From: Amycolatopsis sp. CA-128772
GTDB taxonomy: Bacteria > Actinomycetota > Actinomycetes > Mycobacteriales > Pseudonocardiaceae
DNA length: 64,000 nucleotides
Reading direction: 5' to 3'
NCBI RefSeq assembly: GCF_002904295.1
Contig: NZ_PPHG01000078.1
Span: 1 to 64,000, forward strand
Below, piece after piece: positions 47,603-55,600 of the stretch (the first letter of the stretch is position 1; every line of letters starts with the position of its first letter). The notes under the pieces were generated by a model, which worked only from the letters and a program-made list of their open reading frames with translations, had not been told where the DNA came from and made no database searches. Made by a program: the position numbers and the translations under genes.

Positions 47603-48391
47603 TCAGACCCCGCTCAGGACGGGCAGCCCGGCGGGCTCGTCGACCGGATCCGGGCCGCGCTTGGCGACCCGCGCCATGAGCACCCAGTCGGCCACCGCGA
47701 GCGCGGCGAACAGCAGTGAGAAAGCGATGAAGGAGAACAGGATCTGGCCGGCGGGGACGGCCTCGGCGGTGCGCCTGAGGAAGTGCCACGCGCTGACGCC
47801 GACGACGAAGAACCCGCCGGTGACGATCGCCGCGCCGGTGACGTGCGGCAGCGACGCGGCCAGCGCCGGGTTGGCGAACAGCGCGCCGAAGTCGTCGAGG
47901 TGCAGTGTGCCGTGCTCGAGGTGGCTGCCGGCCGGGTTCTGCAGGAACGAGTTGGCCAGCATGATGAACAGCGCCGACGCGTACGCGGTCAGCGTGACCA
48001 GCCAGATCAGCGCCAGGTGCAGCCCCTTGGGCAGGCGGCCGAAGCCGAAGATCCACAGGCCGAGGAAGGTCGACTCCAGGAAGAACGCGACCAGCGTCTC
48101 GATGGCCAGCGGGGCGCCGAAGACGTCGCCGGCGAAGGTAGAGAGCCCGGTCCAGGTCAGGCCGAACTGGAACTCCATCACGATGCCGGTGACGATCCCG
48201 AGCGCGTAGTTGATGACGTACAGGCGGCCCCAGAAGCGCGTCATCCGCAGCAGTTCGGGCTTACCGCCCAGCGTCCAGCGCGTCTGCATCACGGCCACCA
48301 GCGTGACCAGCCCCAAGGTGAGCAGCACGAACAGGAAGTGGAACGAGGTCGTCGTCGCGAACTGGAGTCTCGCGATCGGAAGAGCGTTCAT
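47603..48391 (-). CDS. cydA: cytochrome bd oxidase subunit I, internally shortened
   Basis: 262 residues; family members are usually about 440-520. The N-terminal 205 residues align with CydA through the fourth or fifth helix: RLQFATTTSFHFLFV (His18, heme d ligand), VMEFQFG, APLAIETLVAFFLEST (Glu98 and Glu106), LVANxxMQNP-like LANSFLQNP and His183 for heme b558. It then joins at about residue 212 to ILFSFIAFSLLFAALAVADWVLMARVAKRGP, which matches the last helix of CydA. The Q-loop, the b558 methionine, the b595 glutamate and the GRQPW motif are absent. The reading frame is intact. ATG 48391 lies 6 nt after TAGCCT (48403-48398), so it is leaderless, and both lie inside a PadR-type palindrome. 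Confidence 0.88.
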   Translation of the reverse strand: MNALPIARLQFATTTSFHFLFVLLTLGLVTLVAVMQTRWTLGGKPELLRMTRFWGRLYVINYALGIVTGIVMEFQFGLTWTGLSTFAGDVFGAPLAIETLVAFFLESTFLGLWIFGFGRLPKGLHLALIWLVTLTAYASALFIMLANSFLQNPAGSHLEHGTLHLDDFGALFANPALAASLPHVTGAAIVTGGFFVVGVSAWHFLRRTAEAVPAGQILFSFIAFSLLFAALAVADWVLMARVAKRGPDPVDEPAGLPVLSGV

Positions 48392-48425
48392 GTAGACAGG
48401 CTACACATAGTCTGCCTACATGTAG
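48391..48425. promoter_or_regulatory. probable PadR operator over the cydA promoter and start
   Basis: TGTAG(5)CTACA (48391-48405) and CTACATGTAG (48416-48425) form an extended imperfect palindrome. It covers the minus-strand -10 TAGCCT and the first base of the cydA ATG. A related TGTAGACTGC half lies at 48436-48446, over the plus-strand -10 (TAGACT, 48438-48443) of the padR gene. Confidence 0.65.
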
Positions 48426-48451
48426 CGAACCGACGTGTAGACTGCGTACCC

Positions 48452-48769
48452 ATGAAGGCGGACACCCTGCGCGGACACCTCGACGCGTTGCTGCTGGCCG
48501 TGCTCGACGGCCGGAAACTGCACGGCTACGCGATCATCGAGGCGCTCCAGCTGCGCAGCGACGGCGCGCTCGACCTGCCCACCGGCACCGTGTACCCGGC
48601 GCTGCGCCGGCTCGAGCGGGCCGGCTGGCTGGCCAGCGAATGGGACGTCGTCTCCGGCCGCAAGCGGCGGACCTACCGGCTCACCCGCTCCGGCGAGCAG
48701 GCGCTGACCACCGAGCGCGCGGAGTGGCGGGAGTTCACCGCGGTCATCGGGGGAGTGCTGGAAGCATGA
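48452..48769 (+). CDS. PadR-family transcriptional regulator
   Basis: 105 residues, small PadR type: LRGHLDALLLAVLDGRKLHGYAIIEAL, then the wing GTVYPALRRLERAGWL and GRKRRTYRLT. The ATG lies 8 nt after TAGACT with no ribosome site. It is divergent from cydA across 60 bp carrying palindromes, so it probably represses itself and perhaps the cyd operon. It is coupled (ATGA) to a membrane protein gene, a common PadR pairing. Confidence 0.92.
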   Translation: MKADTLRGHLDALLLAVLDGRKLHGYAIIEALQLRSDGALDLPTGTVYPALRRLERAGWLASEWDVVSGRKRRTYRLTRSGEQALTTERAEWREFTAVIGGVLEA

Positions 48770-49434
48770 TCGACGCGTACCTGGCCGATCTCGACCGGCG
48801 GCTGCACGGCTGCGGCCGGTTCAAGGCCGACCTGCTGGACGAGGCCCGCGACGGCCTGCACGACGCCGCCGACGCCTACCGCGCCGGCGGCTGGACCGGC
48901 GAAGAGGCCGAGCGTCGCGCCGTCGCCGACTTCGGCCCGGCGGCCGTCGTCGCCCGCGGCTACCAGGCCGAGCTGGGCATGCTCAGCGGCGTCCGCACGC
49001 TGTGGAAGCTCGTCATCGGCGTCCCGGCGATGCAGGTCCTGTGGGACTACGCGCGGATCCTCACCTTCGGCGACTGGACGAAGCTGTCGACGCCGACCCC
49101 CGGGTGGTACAAGGTCGTCGCGCACGCCTCCCACGGCGCGGTGTTCGTCGTGCCGGTGATCGGCGTCCTCGCGCTGCTCGGCACGCGCTGGCTCAGCCGC
49201 CGCCTCGACGGCGTCCGGCTGTCCCGGTTCTGCGGGGTGCTGATCGCCTTCGCTGTCGGCGTCAACCTGGCCTCGGTCGGGCTGCTGATCGGCGCGACCG
49301 GCGTAGTCGACGTCTCCAGGCTGTTCCTCAGCGTCCCCTGCGTGCTCCTGATGCTGGCCTGGGTGGCACTTTCCGTCCGGCTCGTCGTGCTCGCGAGACG
49401 ATCCTGGGGTGGGTATGCCACGATCGTCGCGTGA
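48766..49434 (+). CDS. membrane protein with permease-prefix (HAAS-like) domain
   Basis: 222 residues. The N-terminal 75 residues (MIDAYLADLDRRLHG...) form the helical domain usually paired with PadR regulators: charged repeats, then GWTGEEAERRAVADFGP. Then about four membrane helices (near 112-222). The ATG overlaps the padR stop by 4 bp. It probably senses or tunes PadR at the membrane, which is inference. The stop overlaps the next gene by 4 bp (GTGA). Confidence 0.85.
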   Translation: MIDAYLADLDRRLHGCGRFKADLLDEARDGLHDAADAYRAGGWTGEEAERRAVADFGPAAVVARGYQAELGMLSGVRTLWKLVIGVPAMQVLWDYARILTFGDWTKLSTPTPGWYKVVAHASHGAVFVVPVIGVLALLGTRWLSRRLDGVRLSRFCGVLIAFAVGVNLASVGLLIGATGVVDVSRLFLSVPCVLLMLAWVALSVRLVVLARRSWGGYATIVA

Positions 49435-49754
49435 CGACCGCGCTGATCTACCTCGTAGTCATGCTGCTGGTGGCGGCCGTGGTGTTCCTGCTCGCCGCGG
49501 TGGTGTTCGGCCGGGGTGAGGAGCTCGCCCCGCTTCCGCCGGGCAGTTCGCCCACGCGGCTGCCCGCCGAGGACATCACCGGCGACGACCTGGCCGACGT
49601 CCGGTTCCAGCTGGTGTTCCGCGGCTACAAGATGTCCGAGGTGGACTGGGTGGTGCGACGGCTCGGCGTCGAGATCGACGGGCTGCGGGCCCGGGTCGCC
49701 GAGCTGGAGCAGCGCGAACCGGAGCGGGAGAGCTCGCCCGAGGGTGCTCCGTGA
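49431..49754 (+). CDS. DivIVA-domain membrane protein (Rv1209-like)
   Basis: 107 residues. One N-terminal membrane helix (about 4-26, LIYLVVMLLVAAVVFLLAAVV), then a short DivIVA-type motif FRGYKMSEVDWVVRRL and a coiled-coil end rich in Glu/Arg. The same gene sits beside gpgS and tag in M. tuberculosis (Rv1208-Rv1210). It likely acts at curved or growing membrane. GTGA overlaps on both sides put it in the operon padR to tag. Confidence 0.88.
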   Translation: MTTALIYLVVMLLVAAVVFLLAAVVFGRGEELAPLPPGSSPTRLPAEDITGDDLADVRFQLVFRGYKMSEVDWVVRRLGVEIDGLRARVAELEQREPERESSPEGAP

Positions 49755-50209
49755 CGGACCTGGTGCTTTCGGTCGACGTCCGCGCCCCCGCCGGGACGAC
49801 GTGGCTCGCGTTGACCGACTGGACGCGCCAGGGCGAGTGGATGCTCGGCACCGAGGTCGAGGTCGTCGAGGGCAACGGCCGCAGCGTCGGCTCGCGGCTG
49901 GCGGCGTTCACCGGGGTGGCCGGCATCGGCTTCACCGACACCATGGAGATCACCAGCTGGGAGCCGCCGGTGCGGTGCGCGGTCCGGCACCTCGGCAGCG
50001 TCGTGCAGGGCACCGGCACGTTCCAGGTGGTGCCCAAGGGCGCAACGCGCTCGACGTTCGTCTGGGCCGAGCACCTGCGGCTGCCGTTCGGGCCGCTGGG
50101 CCGGCTCGGCTGGCCGGTGGTGCGGCCGGCGTTCGCGCTGGGGGTGCGCCGGTCGCTGCGGCAGTTCGCGCGGTTCGCGGAGGACTATTCGGTGGGTGGG
50201 GATGAGTGA
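49751..50209 (+). CDS. SRPBCC (START-like) family protein
   Basis: 152 residues. Helix-grip fold starting LVLSVDVRAPAGTTWLALTDWTRQGEWM, with the RxxW-like segment and a hydrophobic cavity expected to hold a small lipid or aromatic compound. ITSWEPPVRCAVRHLGSVVQGTG matches polyketide cyclase/dehydrase-type members. No catalytic residues can be assigned. GTG 49751 overlaps the preceding stop and the stop overlaps tag, so it is part of one operon. Confidence 0.85.
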   Translation: MTDLVLSVDVRAPAGTTWLALTDWTRQGEWMLGTEVEVVEGNGRSVGSRLAAFTGVAGIGFTDTMEITSWEPPVRCAVRHLGSVVQGTGTFQVVPKGATRSTFVWAEHLRLPFGPLGRLGWPVVRPAFALGVRRSLRQFARFAEDYSVGGDE

Positions 50210-50765
50210 GCTGACCGGCGCCGACGGCGTCGCGCGCTGCAGCTGGGGCAATTCGACCCCGGACTACGCGGAGTACCACGACAAGGAGTGGGGCACGCCC
50301 CTGCACGGGCAGGACGAGCTGTACGAGCGGCTCTGCCTCGAGTCGTTCCAGTCGGGGCTGTCGTGGATCACGATCCTGCGCAAGCGGGAGGGCTTCCGGA
50401 AGGCGTTCAAGCAGTTCAAGCCGGCGAAGGTGGCGAAGTTCGGCGACGCCGACGTCGAGCGGCTGATGCAGGACGCGTCGATCGTGCGGAACCGGGCCAA
50501 GATCCTGGCCGCGATCAAGAACGCCCAGGCGATCGCTTCGCTCGACACGCCGCTGGACGACCTCTTGTGGTCGTTCGCACCCGCGGTTCAGGTGCGCCCG
50601 AAGACGATGGCCGACGTCCCGGCCATCACCGACGAGTCCAAGGCGATGGCGAAGGAACTCAAGAAGCGCGGCTTCGTCTTCCTCGGCCCGACGACCTGCT
50701 ACGCCCTGATGCAGGCCACCGGCATGGTCGACGACCACGTCGAAGGCTGCTTCCGGGCGGTCTGA
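50202..50765 (+). CDS. tag: DNA-3-methyladenine glycosylase I
   Basis: 187 residues. Removes 3-methyladenine from DNA. Family motifs: RCSWGNSTPDYAEYHDKEWG, LYERLCLESFQSGLSWITIL and the zinc-snap His/Cys residues near the C-terminus (CYALMQATGMVDDH...GC). The ATG at 50202 follows GGTGGGG and overlaps the preceding gene by 8 bp. Rv1210 is the matching gene in M. tuberculosis. The gene ends inside a strong hairpin. Confidence 0.94.
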   Translation: MSELTGADGVARCSWGNSTPDYAEYHDKEWGTPLHGQDELYERLCLESFQSGLSWITILRKREGFRKAFKQFKPAKVAKFGDADVERLMQDASIVRNRAKILAAIKNAQAIASLDTPLDDLLWSFAPAVQVRPKTMADVPAITDESKAMAKELKKRGFVFLGPTTCYALMQATGMVDDHVEGCFRAV

Positions 50766-50779
50766 GCCCGGAAGCAGCC
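50745..50779. terminator. bidirectional hairpin between tag and the enoyl-CoA hydratase gene
   Basis: A 14-bp perfect GC-rich stem (50745-50758 with 50766-50779) and 7-nt loop GGTCTGA, which holds the tag stop codon. There is no T-run. The position between convergent genes suits a terminator for both strands. Confidence 0.7.
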
Positions 50780-50784
50780 GGACG

Positions 50785-51579
50785 TCACCTGCCCTGGAAG
50801 GCGGGCTTGCGCTTGCCGACGAAGGCCTCGACGGCCTCGGCGTGGTCGGCCGTCGCGCCGAGCGCCGTCTGGGCGGCGTCCTCGGCGTCGAGCGCCTCCT
50901 CGAACGTCGACTGCGCGGCCAGGTTGAGCACGCTCTTGATCTTCGCGTAGGCCACGGTCGGACCGGCCGCGAGCTTCGCCGCCACCTTCTGCGCGCGAGC
51001 CGCAAGCTCCTCGTCCGGGACGACCTCGCCGACCAGGCCGAGCCGCAGCGCCTCGGCCGCGTCCACGGTCCGGGCCAGCAGCATCAGCTCGGCGGCGCGG
51101 CCGTAGCCGACCAGCCGCTGCAGCGTCCAGGACGCGCCCGAGTCCGGGCCCAGCCCGACGTTGGCGAAGGCCATCAGGAACGACGACGATTCGGCGGCGA
51201 TCCGCAGGTCACTGGCGTAGGCGAAAGCGGCCCCGGCACCGGCGGCGGTGCCGTTGACGGCGGCGATCACCGGCTTCTCCATCGCCACGATCGCCTGGAC
51301 GATCGGGTTGTAGTGCTCCTTCACGGTCTGTAGCGGGGCGGGGTCACCCGCTTGCAGCAGACCCACGTGCTCCTTCAGGTCCTGGCCGGCGCAGAACGCC
51401 TTGCCGGAACCGGTCAGCACGACCGCGCGGACTCCTTCGTCGCCGGACGCCTCGCGCAGCGCCGCGAGCAGTGCTTCCTTCAGCTCGACGGTCAGCGAGT
51501 TGTACGCCTGGGGCCGGTTGAGGGTGAGGGTGCGCACCCCGTCGGCGTCGGCGGTCAACAGGACGTCGGATGTGGTCAC
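50785..51579 (-). CDS. enoyl-CoA hydratase/isomerase family protein
   Basis: 264 residues. Crotonase fold with LNRPQAYNSL, the oxyanion hole in FCAGQDL and NGTAAGAGAAFAYASD, and NVGLGPDSGASWTLQRLVG. A Gly/Asp at the second catalytic site suggests an isomerase of the PaaG/PaaB type (epoxyphenylacetyl-CoA isomerase) rather than a classical hydratase with two glutamates, but this is not certain. It is convergent with tag. No other catabolic genes lie nearby. Confidence 0.88.
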   Translation of the reverse strand: MTTSDVLLTADADGVRTLTLNRPQAYNSLTVELKEALLAALREASGDEGVRAVVLTGSGKAFCAGQDLKEHVGLLQAGDPAPLQTVKEHYNPIVQAIVAMEKPVIAAVNGTAAGAGAAFAYASDLRIAAESSSFLMAFANVGLGPDSGASWTLQRLVGYGRAAELMLLARTVDAAEALRLGLVGEVVPDEELAARAQKVAAKLAAGPTVAYAKIKSVLNLAAQSTFEEALDAEDAAQTALGATADHAEAVEAFVGKRKPAFQGR

Positions 51580-51778
51580 GTCTTCTCCTTGCGCGGAAAA
51601 CTTCGGTCGGCCGAGAGTCTTTCACCTCGCGCGGGCCGCATACCAGCACCGATACCGCAGCAAAAGATCCCCTCCGCTGATGCGCCCGGCCGCTGATGAG
51701 GGACAATGGACAGCAGACCCGGCTGGCTTTCACGCGAGCGCGACCCGGGCGCGCCGGTTGAGACGGAGGGAGCACGCT

Positions 51779-51946
51779 ATGGCGGCCATGAAGCCCCGGA
51801 CCGGAGATGGTCCCCTCGAAGTGACTAAGGAGGGGCGGGGCCTCGTGATGCGCGTACCGCTCGAGGGTGGTGGGCGACTCGTCGTCGAACTCTCCGCGGA
51901 AGAAGCGAAGGACCTCGGCGCCGCACTGGCGGAGGTCACCGGCTGA
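51779..51946 (+). CDS. DUF3117 small protein (Rv1211-like)
   Basis: 55 residues: starts MAAMKPRTGDGPLEVTKEG and continues RVPLEGGGRLVVELS. Nearly invariant across actinobacteria and matching Rv1211, which also follows tag. Soluble, no known activity. GGAGGG lies 8 nt before the ATG. Stands alone between the divergent enoyl-CoA hydratase and pepA. Confidence 0.92.
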   Translation: MAAMKPRTGDGPLEVTKEGRGLVMRVPLEGGGRLVVELSAEEAKDLGAALAEVTG

Positions 51947-52036
51947 GCCTGCCTTCCCGATCCGTCCTTCCGTCGCACCCCGGTCTCCCTTCGGAGGCCG
52001 GGGTCGCGGTTCCTCTGCGCCCGAAGGTTGCTCACT

Positions 52037-53488
52037 GTGCGTAATCCGCTACCGCCCGTTCCGGCTACCCTGCTCGACGTCGAGGTCGCGACGGAGCTCC
52101 GTCGCGGCGTCCCGGCGGCCCGCCTGGTGGCCGCTCCCGACAACGATGACGTCGAGCCCCTGGAGATCGAGGGCGTCCGGATCAGCGGCAAGGCGGGAGA
52201 CGTCCAGACGGTCCCCGGCGGCGGGCCGCGCTGGGTCGCGGGGCTGGGCGGCGGCGAGCCGAAGCAGTACCGCAAGACGGGCGCGGCGCTGGTCCGCGCG
52301 GTGCACGCGACCCTGGCCGAGGACGTCGAAAACGGGGGCAAGGCGTTCCGGGCGGTGCAGCTGGAGCTGCCCGAGGAGGCGTCCGGCGAGCACGTGACCG
52401 AGCTGGTGCTTGGCCTGCTGCTCGGCGGCTACCGCTACAAGGTGACCGGCGAGGACCCGAAGCCGGTGGTCCGGACGATCCGGCTGGTCACGTCCGATCG
52501 CGCGGTGCCGGAGCTGGTCGAGCGGGCCGCGGTGCTGGCCGCGTCGACGGCGCTGACCCGCGACCTCGCGAACACGCCGTCCAACGTGAAGACGCCGGCC
52601 TGGCTGGCCGACACGGCGGCCCGCGTGGCCGGCCCGCGCGTCGAGGTGGCGGTGCGGGACGAAAAGTGGCTCGCGGCGGAAGGTTTCGGCGGCGTCCTGG
52701 CGGTCGGCGGCGGCTCGGCGCGGCCGCCGCGGCTGGTCGAAATGACGTACAAGCCGGCGGGCGCGTCCCGGCACCTGCTGCTCGTGGGCAAGGGCATCAC
52801 GTTCGACACGGGCGGCCTGTCGATCAAGCCGGCCGACGGCATGCACCTGATGCGCACGGACATGGCGGGCGGCGCGGCGGTGATCGCGGCGACCCGCGCG
52901 ATCGCGGCACTGGGGCTGCCGGTCCGGGTCACCGCGCTGGTCCCGTGCGCGGAGAACCACGTGTCGGGCTCGGCGTACCGCCCGGGCGACATCGTCCGCC
53001 ACTACGGCGGCAAGACGACCGAGGTGGGCAACACCGACGCGGAGGGCCGGATGGTCCTGGCCGACGCGCTGGCGTACGGCATCCGCCGGTTCACCCCGGA
53101 CTACGTGGTGGACGCGGCGACCCTGACGGGCGCGATGAAGGTCTCGCTGGGCCTGCGCACGGGCGGCCTGTTCGCCTCGGACGACTTCCTGGCCGCCGCG
53201 GTCACCTCGGCGGGCGCCCGGGTGGGCGAGGCGTGGTGGCGCATGCCCCTGGTGGAGGACTACGCGGAGAACGTCCGCGGCGAGTTCGGCGACGTCCGCC
53301 AGACGCCGGGCGGCCCAGGCGGCATCACGGCGGCGTTGTTCCTGCGCGAGTTCACCGCGGGGTTGCCGTGGGCGCACCTGGACATCGCGGGGCCGGCGCG
53401 CTCGGAGAAGAACTACGACGAGGTGGTCCCGGGCGCGACCGGGTTCGCGGCGCGGACGTTGGTGGAGCTGGCGGCGTCTCTGGGCTGA
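52037..53488 (+). CDS. pepA: leucyl aminopeptidase (M17)
   Basis: 483 residues. Di-metal cytosolic exopeptidase. The N-terminal macro-like domain (1-165) is less conserved. The catalytic domain has GKGITFDTGGLSIKP, the metal/bicarbonate site MRTDMAGGAAV and the family signature NTDAEGRMVLADAL, then the C-terminal TGAMKVSLG and HLDIAGPARSEK. GTG 52037 has GAAGG 9 nt upstream; TTG 52028 is too close to it. Its 3' end overlaps the convergent hydrolase by 76 bp. Confidence 0.94.
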   Translation: MRNPLPPVPATLLDVEVATELRRGVPAARLVAAPDNDDVEPLEIEGVRISGKAGDVQTVPGGGPRWVAGLGGGEPKQYRKTGAALVRAVHATLAEDVENGGKAFRAVQLELPEEASGEHVTELVLGLLLGGYRYKVTGEDPKPVVRTIRLVTSDRAVPELVERAAVLAASTALTRDLANTPSNVKTPAWLADTAARVAGPRVEVAVRDEKWLAAEGFGGVLAVGGGSARPPRLVEMTYKPAGASRHLLLVGKGITFDTGGLSIKPADGMHLMRTDMAGGAAVIAATRAIAALGLPVRVTALVPCAENHVSGSAYRPGDIVRHYGGKTTEVGNTDAEGRMVLADALAYGIRRFTPDYVVDAATLTGAMKVSLGLRTGGLFASDDFLAAAVTSAGARVGEAWWRMPLVEDYAENVRGEFGDVRQTPGGPGGITAALFLREFTAGLPWAHLDIAGPARSEKNYDEVVPGATGFAARTLVELAASLG

Positions 53489-54183
53489 GCCGCCTCGGCG
53501 AGCAGGGCGGCGAGCTCGGCGGGCATGGTGATCATGCAGTCGTGCCCGGTCGGCAGCTCCCGCACCCGCGCGCCCGGCGGGACGGGCCGGCGGGTGATGC
53601 CGTCCGGCCGGCCGGCGGTGCAGTGGATGTGCGTGCGCGGGATCGCGGACACGGCCGGGTTGTCCAGCCGGACCGGTTGGCGCAGGCACCGCACCGGCTG
53701 GTCCGAAAGCATCGAGCGCAGCCAGGCGACGTCGCCTGGATCGGTCACCCCGAACAGGCCGAGGGGCGGCGGCAGTTCCGGCAGCGGTGGGACCCGCCAG
53801 CCCTCGATCGCGGCGTCGATCAGCTGCTGGGTGACGGGCAGGACGTCCACCGCGGTTTCGCCGTCTTCGGGGACCATCGCGTCGAGGTACACCAGGTGCG
53901 CGATCCGCTCCGGGAGGCGGTTGGCGACCGACGAGATGACCAGCCCGGCGTAGCTGTGCCCGACGAGGACGACGTCGTCGAGCGCCTCGGCCTCGATCAG
54001 GCCGGCGATGTCGTCGACGTGCGTGTCGAGCCCGACGCCGGGGCTCAGCAGGTGCGCCTTGCCGCCGTACCCGGTCAGCGACGGCGCGAGCACGCGGTGC
54101 CCGGCCGACGTCAGCAGCGGGACCACCCGGTCCCAGCAGCGTCCGCTGTGCCAGGCGCCGTGCACCAGGACGAACGTGGTCAT
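53413..54183 (-). CDS. alpha/beta hydrolase (esterase-like)
   Basis: 256 residues. HGAWHSGRCWDRVVP and the nucleophile elbow GHSYAGLV place it with the plant-esterase/salicylate-esterase-like group. GHDCMI near residue 220 supplies the histidine. The catalytic acid is unclear. The last 25 residues are encoded opposite pepA and look like run-on sequence. ATG 54183. It is divergent from an HxlR regulator, which likely controls it. Confidence 0.88.
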   Translation of the reverse strand: MTTFVLVHGAWHSGRCWDRVVPLLTSAGHRVLAPSLTGYGGKAHLLSPGVGLDTHVDDIAGLIEAEALDDVVLVGHSYAGLVISSVANRLPERIAHLVYLDAMVPEDGETAVDVLPVTQQLIDAAIEGWRVPPLPELPPPLGLFGVTDPGDVAWLRSMLSDQPVRCLRQPVRLDNPAVSAIPRTHIHCTAGRPDGITRRPVPPGARVRELPTGHDCMITMPAELAALLAEAAQPRDAASSTNVRAANPVAPGTTSS

Positions 54184-54193
54184 GCACTACCTC

Positions 54194-54241
54194 GGTTCCC
54201 ATCAGTGCCTCGGTACCATTCGGTAACCGGAACCATCGTGA
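54194..54241. promoter_or_regulatory. candidate HxlR operator cluster
   Basis: Between the divergent hydrolase and hxlR genes the motif GGTNCC/GGTAACC recurs: CGGTTCC, CGGTACC, CGGTAACC and GGAACC, mostly within 35 bp (about 54193-54234). Spacing and inverted arms suit a dimeric winged-helix repressor. Confidence 0.4.
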
Positions 54242-54303
54242 TCCACTGGACGCGAACCGGGCAATAAGGCACTTTCCCGTGCCCCGGTTCTTTGGAGGTA
54301 ACC

Positions 54304-54645
54304 GTGCAGGACGTGTGCCGGACCCGGGCGGTGCTCGACATCGTCGGGGACAAGTGGGCGCTCCTGGTCGTCCGCATGCTCAAGGACGGGCCGCTGCGCT
54401 TCACCGAACTCAAGCGGGCCATCGACGGGATCAGCCAGCGCATGCTCACCGTGACCCTGCGCGACCTCGAGCGCGACGGGATCCTGACCCGCACGGTCCG
54501 TGAAGTCATGCCGCCGAACGTGAGCTACGAGCTGACGCCGATGGGCCGGACGCTGCGCGAAGCCGCCGCGCCCCTGCTCGAGTGGAGCATCGAGCACCTC
54601 CCGCGGATCGACGCGGCCCGCGCGGCCTACGACGACCGCCGTTAG
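54304..54645 (+). CDS. HxlR-family regulator
   Basis: 113 residues. Winged helix with the N-terminal cysteine typical of the family (DVCRTRAVLDIVGDKWALLVV), then LRFTELKRAIDGISQRMLTVTLRDLERDGIL and PPNVSYELTPMG. GTG 54304 has GGAGG 5 nt upstream. It is divergent from an alpha/beta hydrolase; redox or aldehyde sensing by Cys is known for relatives. Its end overlaps the convergent lysR by 4 bp. Confidence 0.92.
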   Translation: MQDVCRTRAVLDIVGDKWALLVVRMLKDGPLRFTELKRAIDGISQRMLTVTLRDLERDGILTRTVREVMPPNVSYELTPMGRTLREAAAPLLEWSIEHLPRIDAARAAYDDRR

Positions 54646-55538
54646 CGCGGCCCGGCCAGGACGTGCTCGCGGAACCCGGTGACCGCCGGCGTCATCGGCT
54701 CGTCCGCCCGCCACACCAGCCCGATCGTCCGGTACGGCCGCGGCGACAGCGGCACCTCCGCCACCCCCGCCGGGCTGCCCGGCCCGAACCGCGGCAGCAG
54801 TGCCACCCCCAGGCCCGCCGCCACCAGGCCGCGCACGGTGTCCGACTCCTGGCCCTCGAACGCGATCCGCGGCGTGAACCCGGCCGCCGCGCAGAGCTCG
54901 TCCGTCAGCGTCCGCACGCCGTACCCCTGCTCCAGCAGCACGAACTCCTCGTCCGCCAGCTCCGCCACCCGCACCGACGCCCGGCCCGCCAGCCGGTGGC
55001 CCGCGGGGACCGACAGCAGGATCTCCTCGTCCACCAGGCCCGCGCAGGCCAGCGCCGGGACGTCCGGCAGCGGCGCCACCAGGGCGAGGTCCAGCTCGCC
55101 GCCCGCGAGCCGGTCGACCATGTCCTGCCGAGAGCCCTGCACCAGCGTGAACCGCACCGCCGGGAACCGCGCCCGGTACCCGCGCAGCAGCGAAGGCACC
55201 AGCGAGCGCCCGAGCAGGTGCAGGAACCCCAGCACGACGTGCCCGGATTCCGGCGACACCTCCTCGCGCGCCAGCCGGACACCGGTGTCGACCGCCGCCA
55301 TTCCGCGTTCGGCCGCCTCGGCCAGCAGTTCGGCCGCGCGCGTGAGCCGGATGCCGCGGCCGTCCGGGACGGTCAGCGGCGCACCGAGCGCCTCCGCCAG
55401 CGCGGCGAGCCGGCGGCTGACGGTCGGCTGCGGTACGCCCAGCAGCGCGGCCGCGCGTGTGACGTTCCTCGTCTCCCGGAGCGCGGCCAGCAGTGGCAGG
55501 TGCGGCGCGACCTGCGCGGACAACGATTCATGCTTCAC
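54642..55538 (-). CDS. LysR-family regulator
   Basis: 298 residues. The N-terminal helix-turn-helix (about 10-70) is LRETRNVTRAAALLGVPQPTVSRRLAAL. The substrate domain begins near VVLGFLHLLGRSLVPSLL. GTG 55538 is chosen because GAGGA lies 8 nt upstream; ATG 55565 is also open. It is divergent from an MFS transporter gene 62 bp away, with which it very likely forms a regulator-exporter pair. The inducer is unknown. Confidence 0.9.
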   Translation of the reverse strand: MKHESLSAQVAPHLPLLAALRETRNVTRAAALLGVPQPTVSRRLAALAEALGAPLTVPDGRGIRLTRAAELLAEAAERGMAAVDTGVRLAREEVSPESGHVVLGFLHLLGRSLVPSLLRGYRARFPAVRFTLVQGSRQDMVDRLAGGELDLALVAPLPDVPALACAGLVDEEILLSVPAGHRLAGRASVRVAELADEEFVLLEQGYGVRTLTDELCAAAGFTPRIAFEGQESDTVRGLVAAGLGVALLPRFGPGSPAGVAEVPLSPRPYRTIGLVWRADEPMTPAVTGFREHVLAGPR

Positions 55539-55564
55539 CGCATCGATCCTCGCACGTTCGTGCA

Positions 55565-55600
55565 TTGGACGTATTGATTAGCGCTGCTTACTTTCAGGAC
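55565..55600 (+). promoter_or_regulatory. MFS transporter promoter (leaderless)
   Basis: TTGGAC (55565-55570), 18-bp spacer, TACTTT (55589-55594), then 6 nt to GTG 55601. It lies between the divergent lysR and MFS starts. Confidence 0.6.

Noticed and set aside
43479..48056. A 1525-codon open frame spanning cydC, cydD, cydB and part of cydA
   Set aside because: Only the first third (cydC) matches a protein family in this frame. The rest is the wrong frame of cydD, cydB and cydA, which have clear domains in their own frames.
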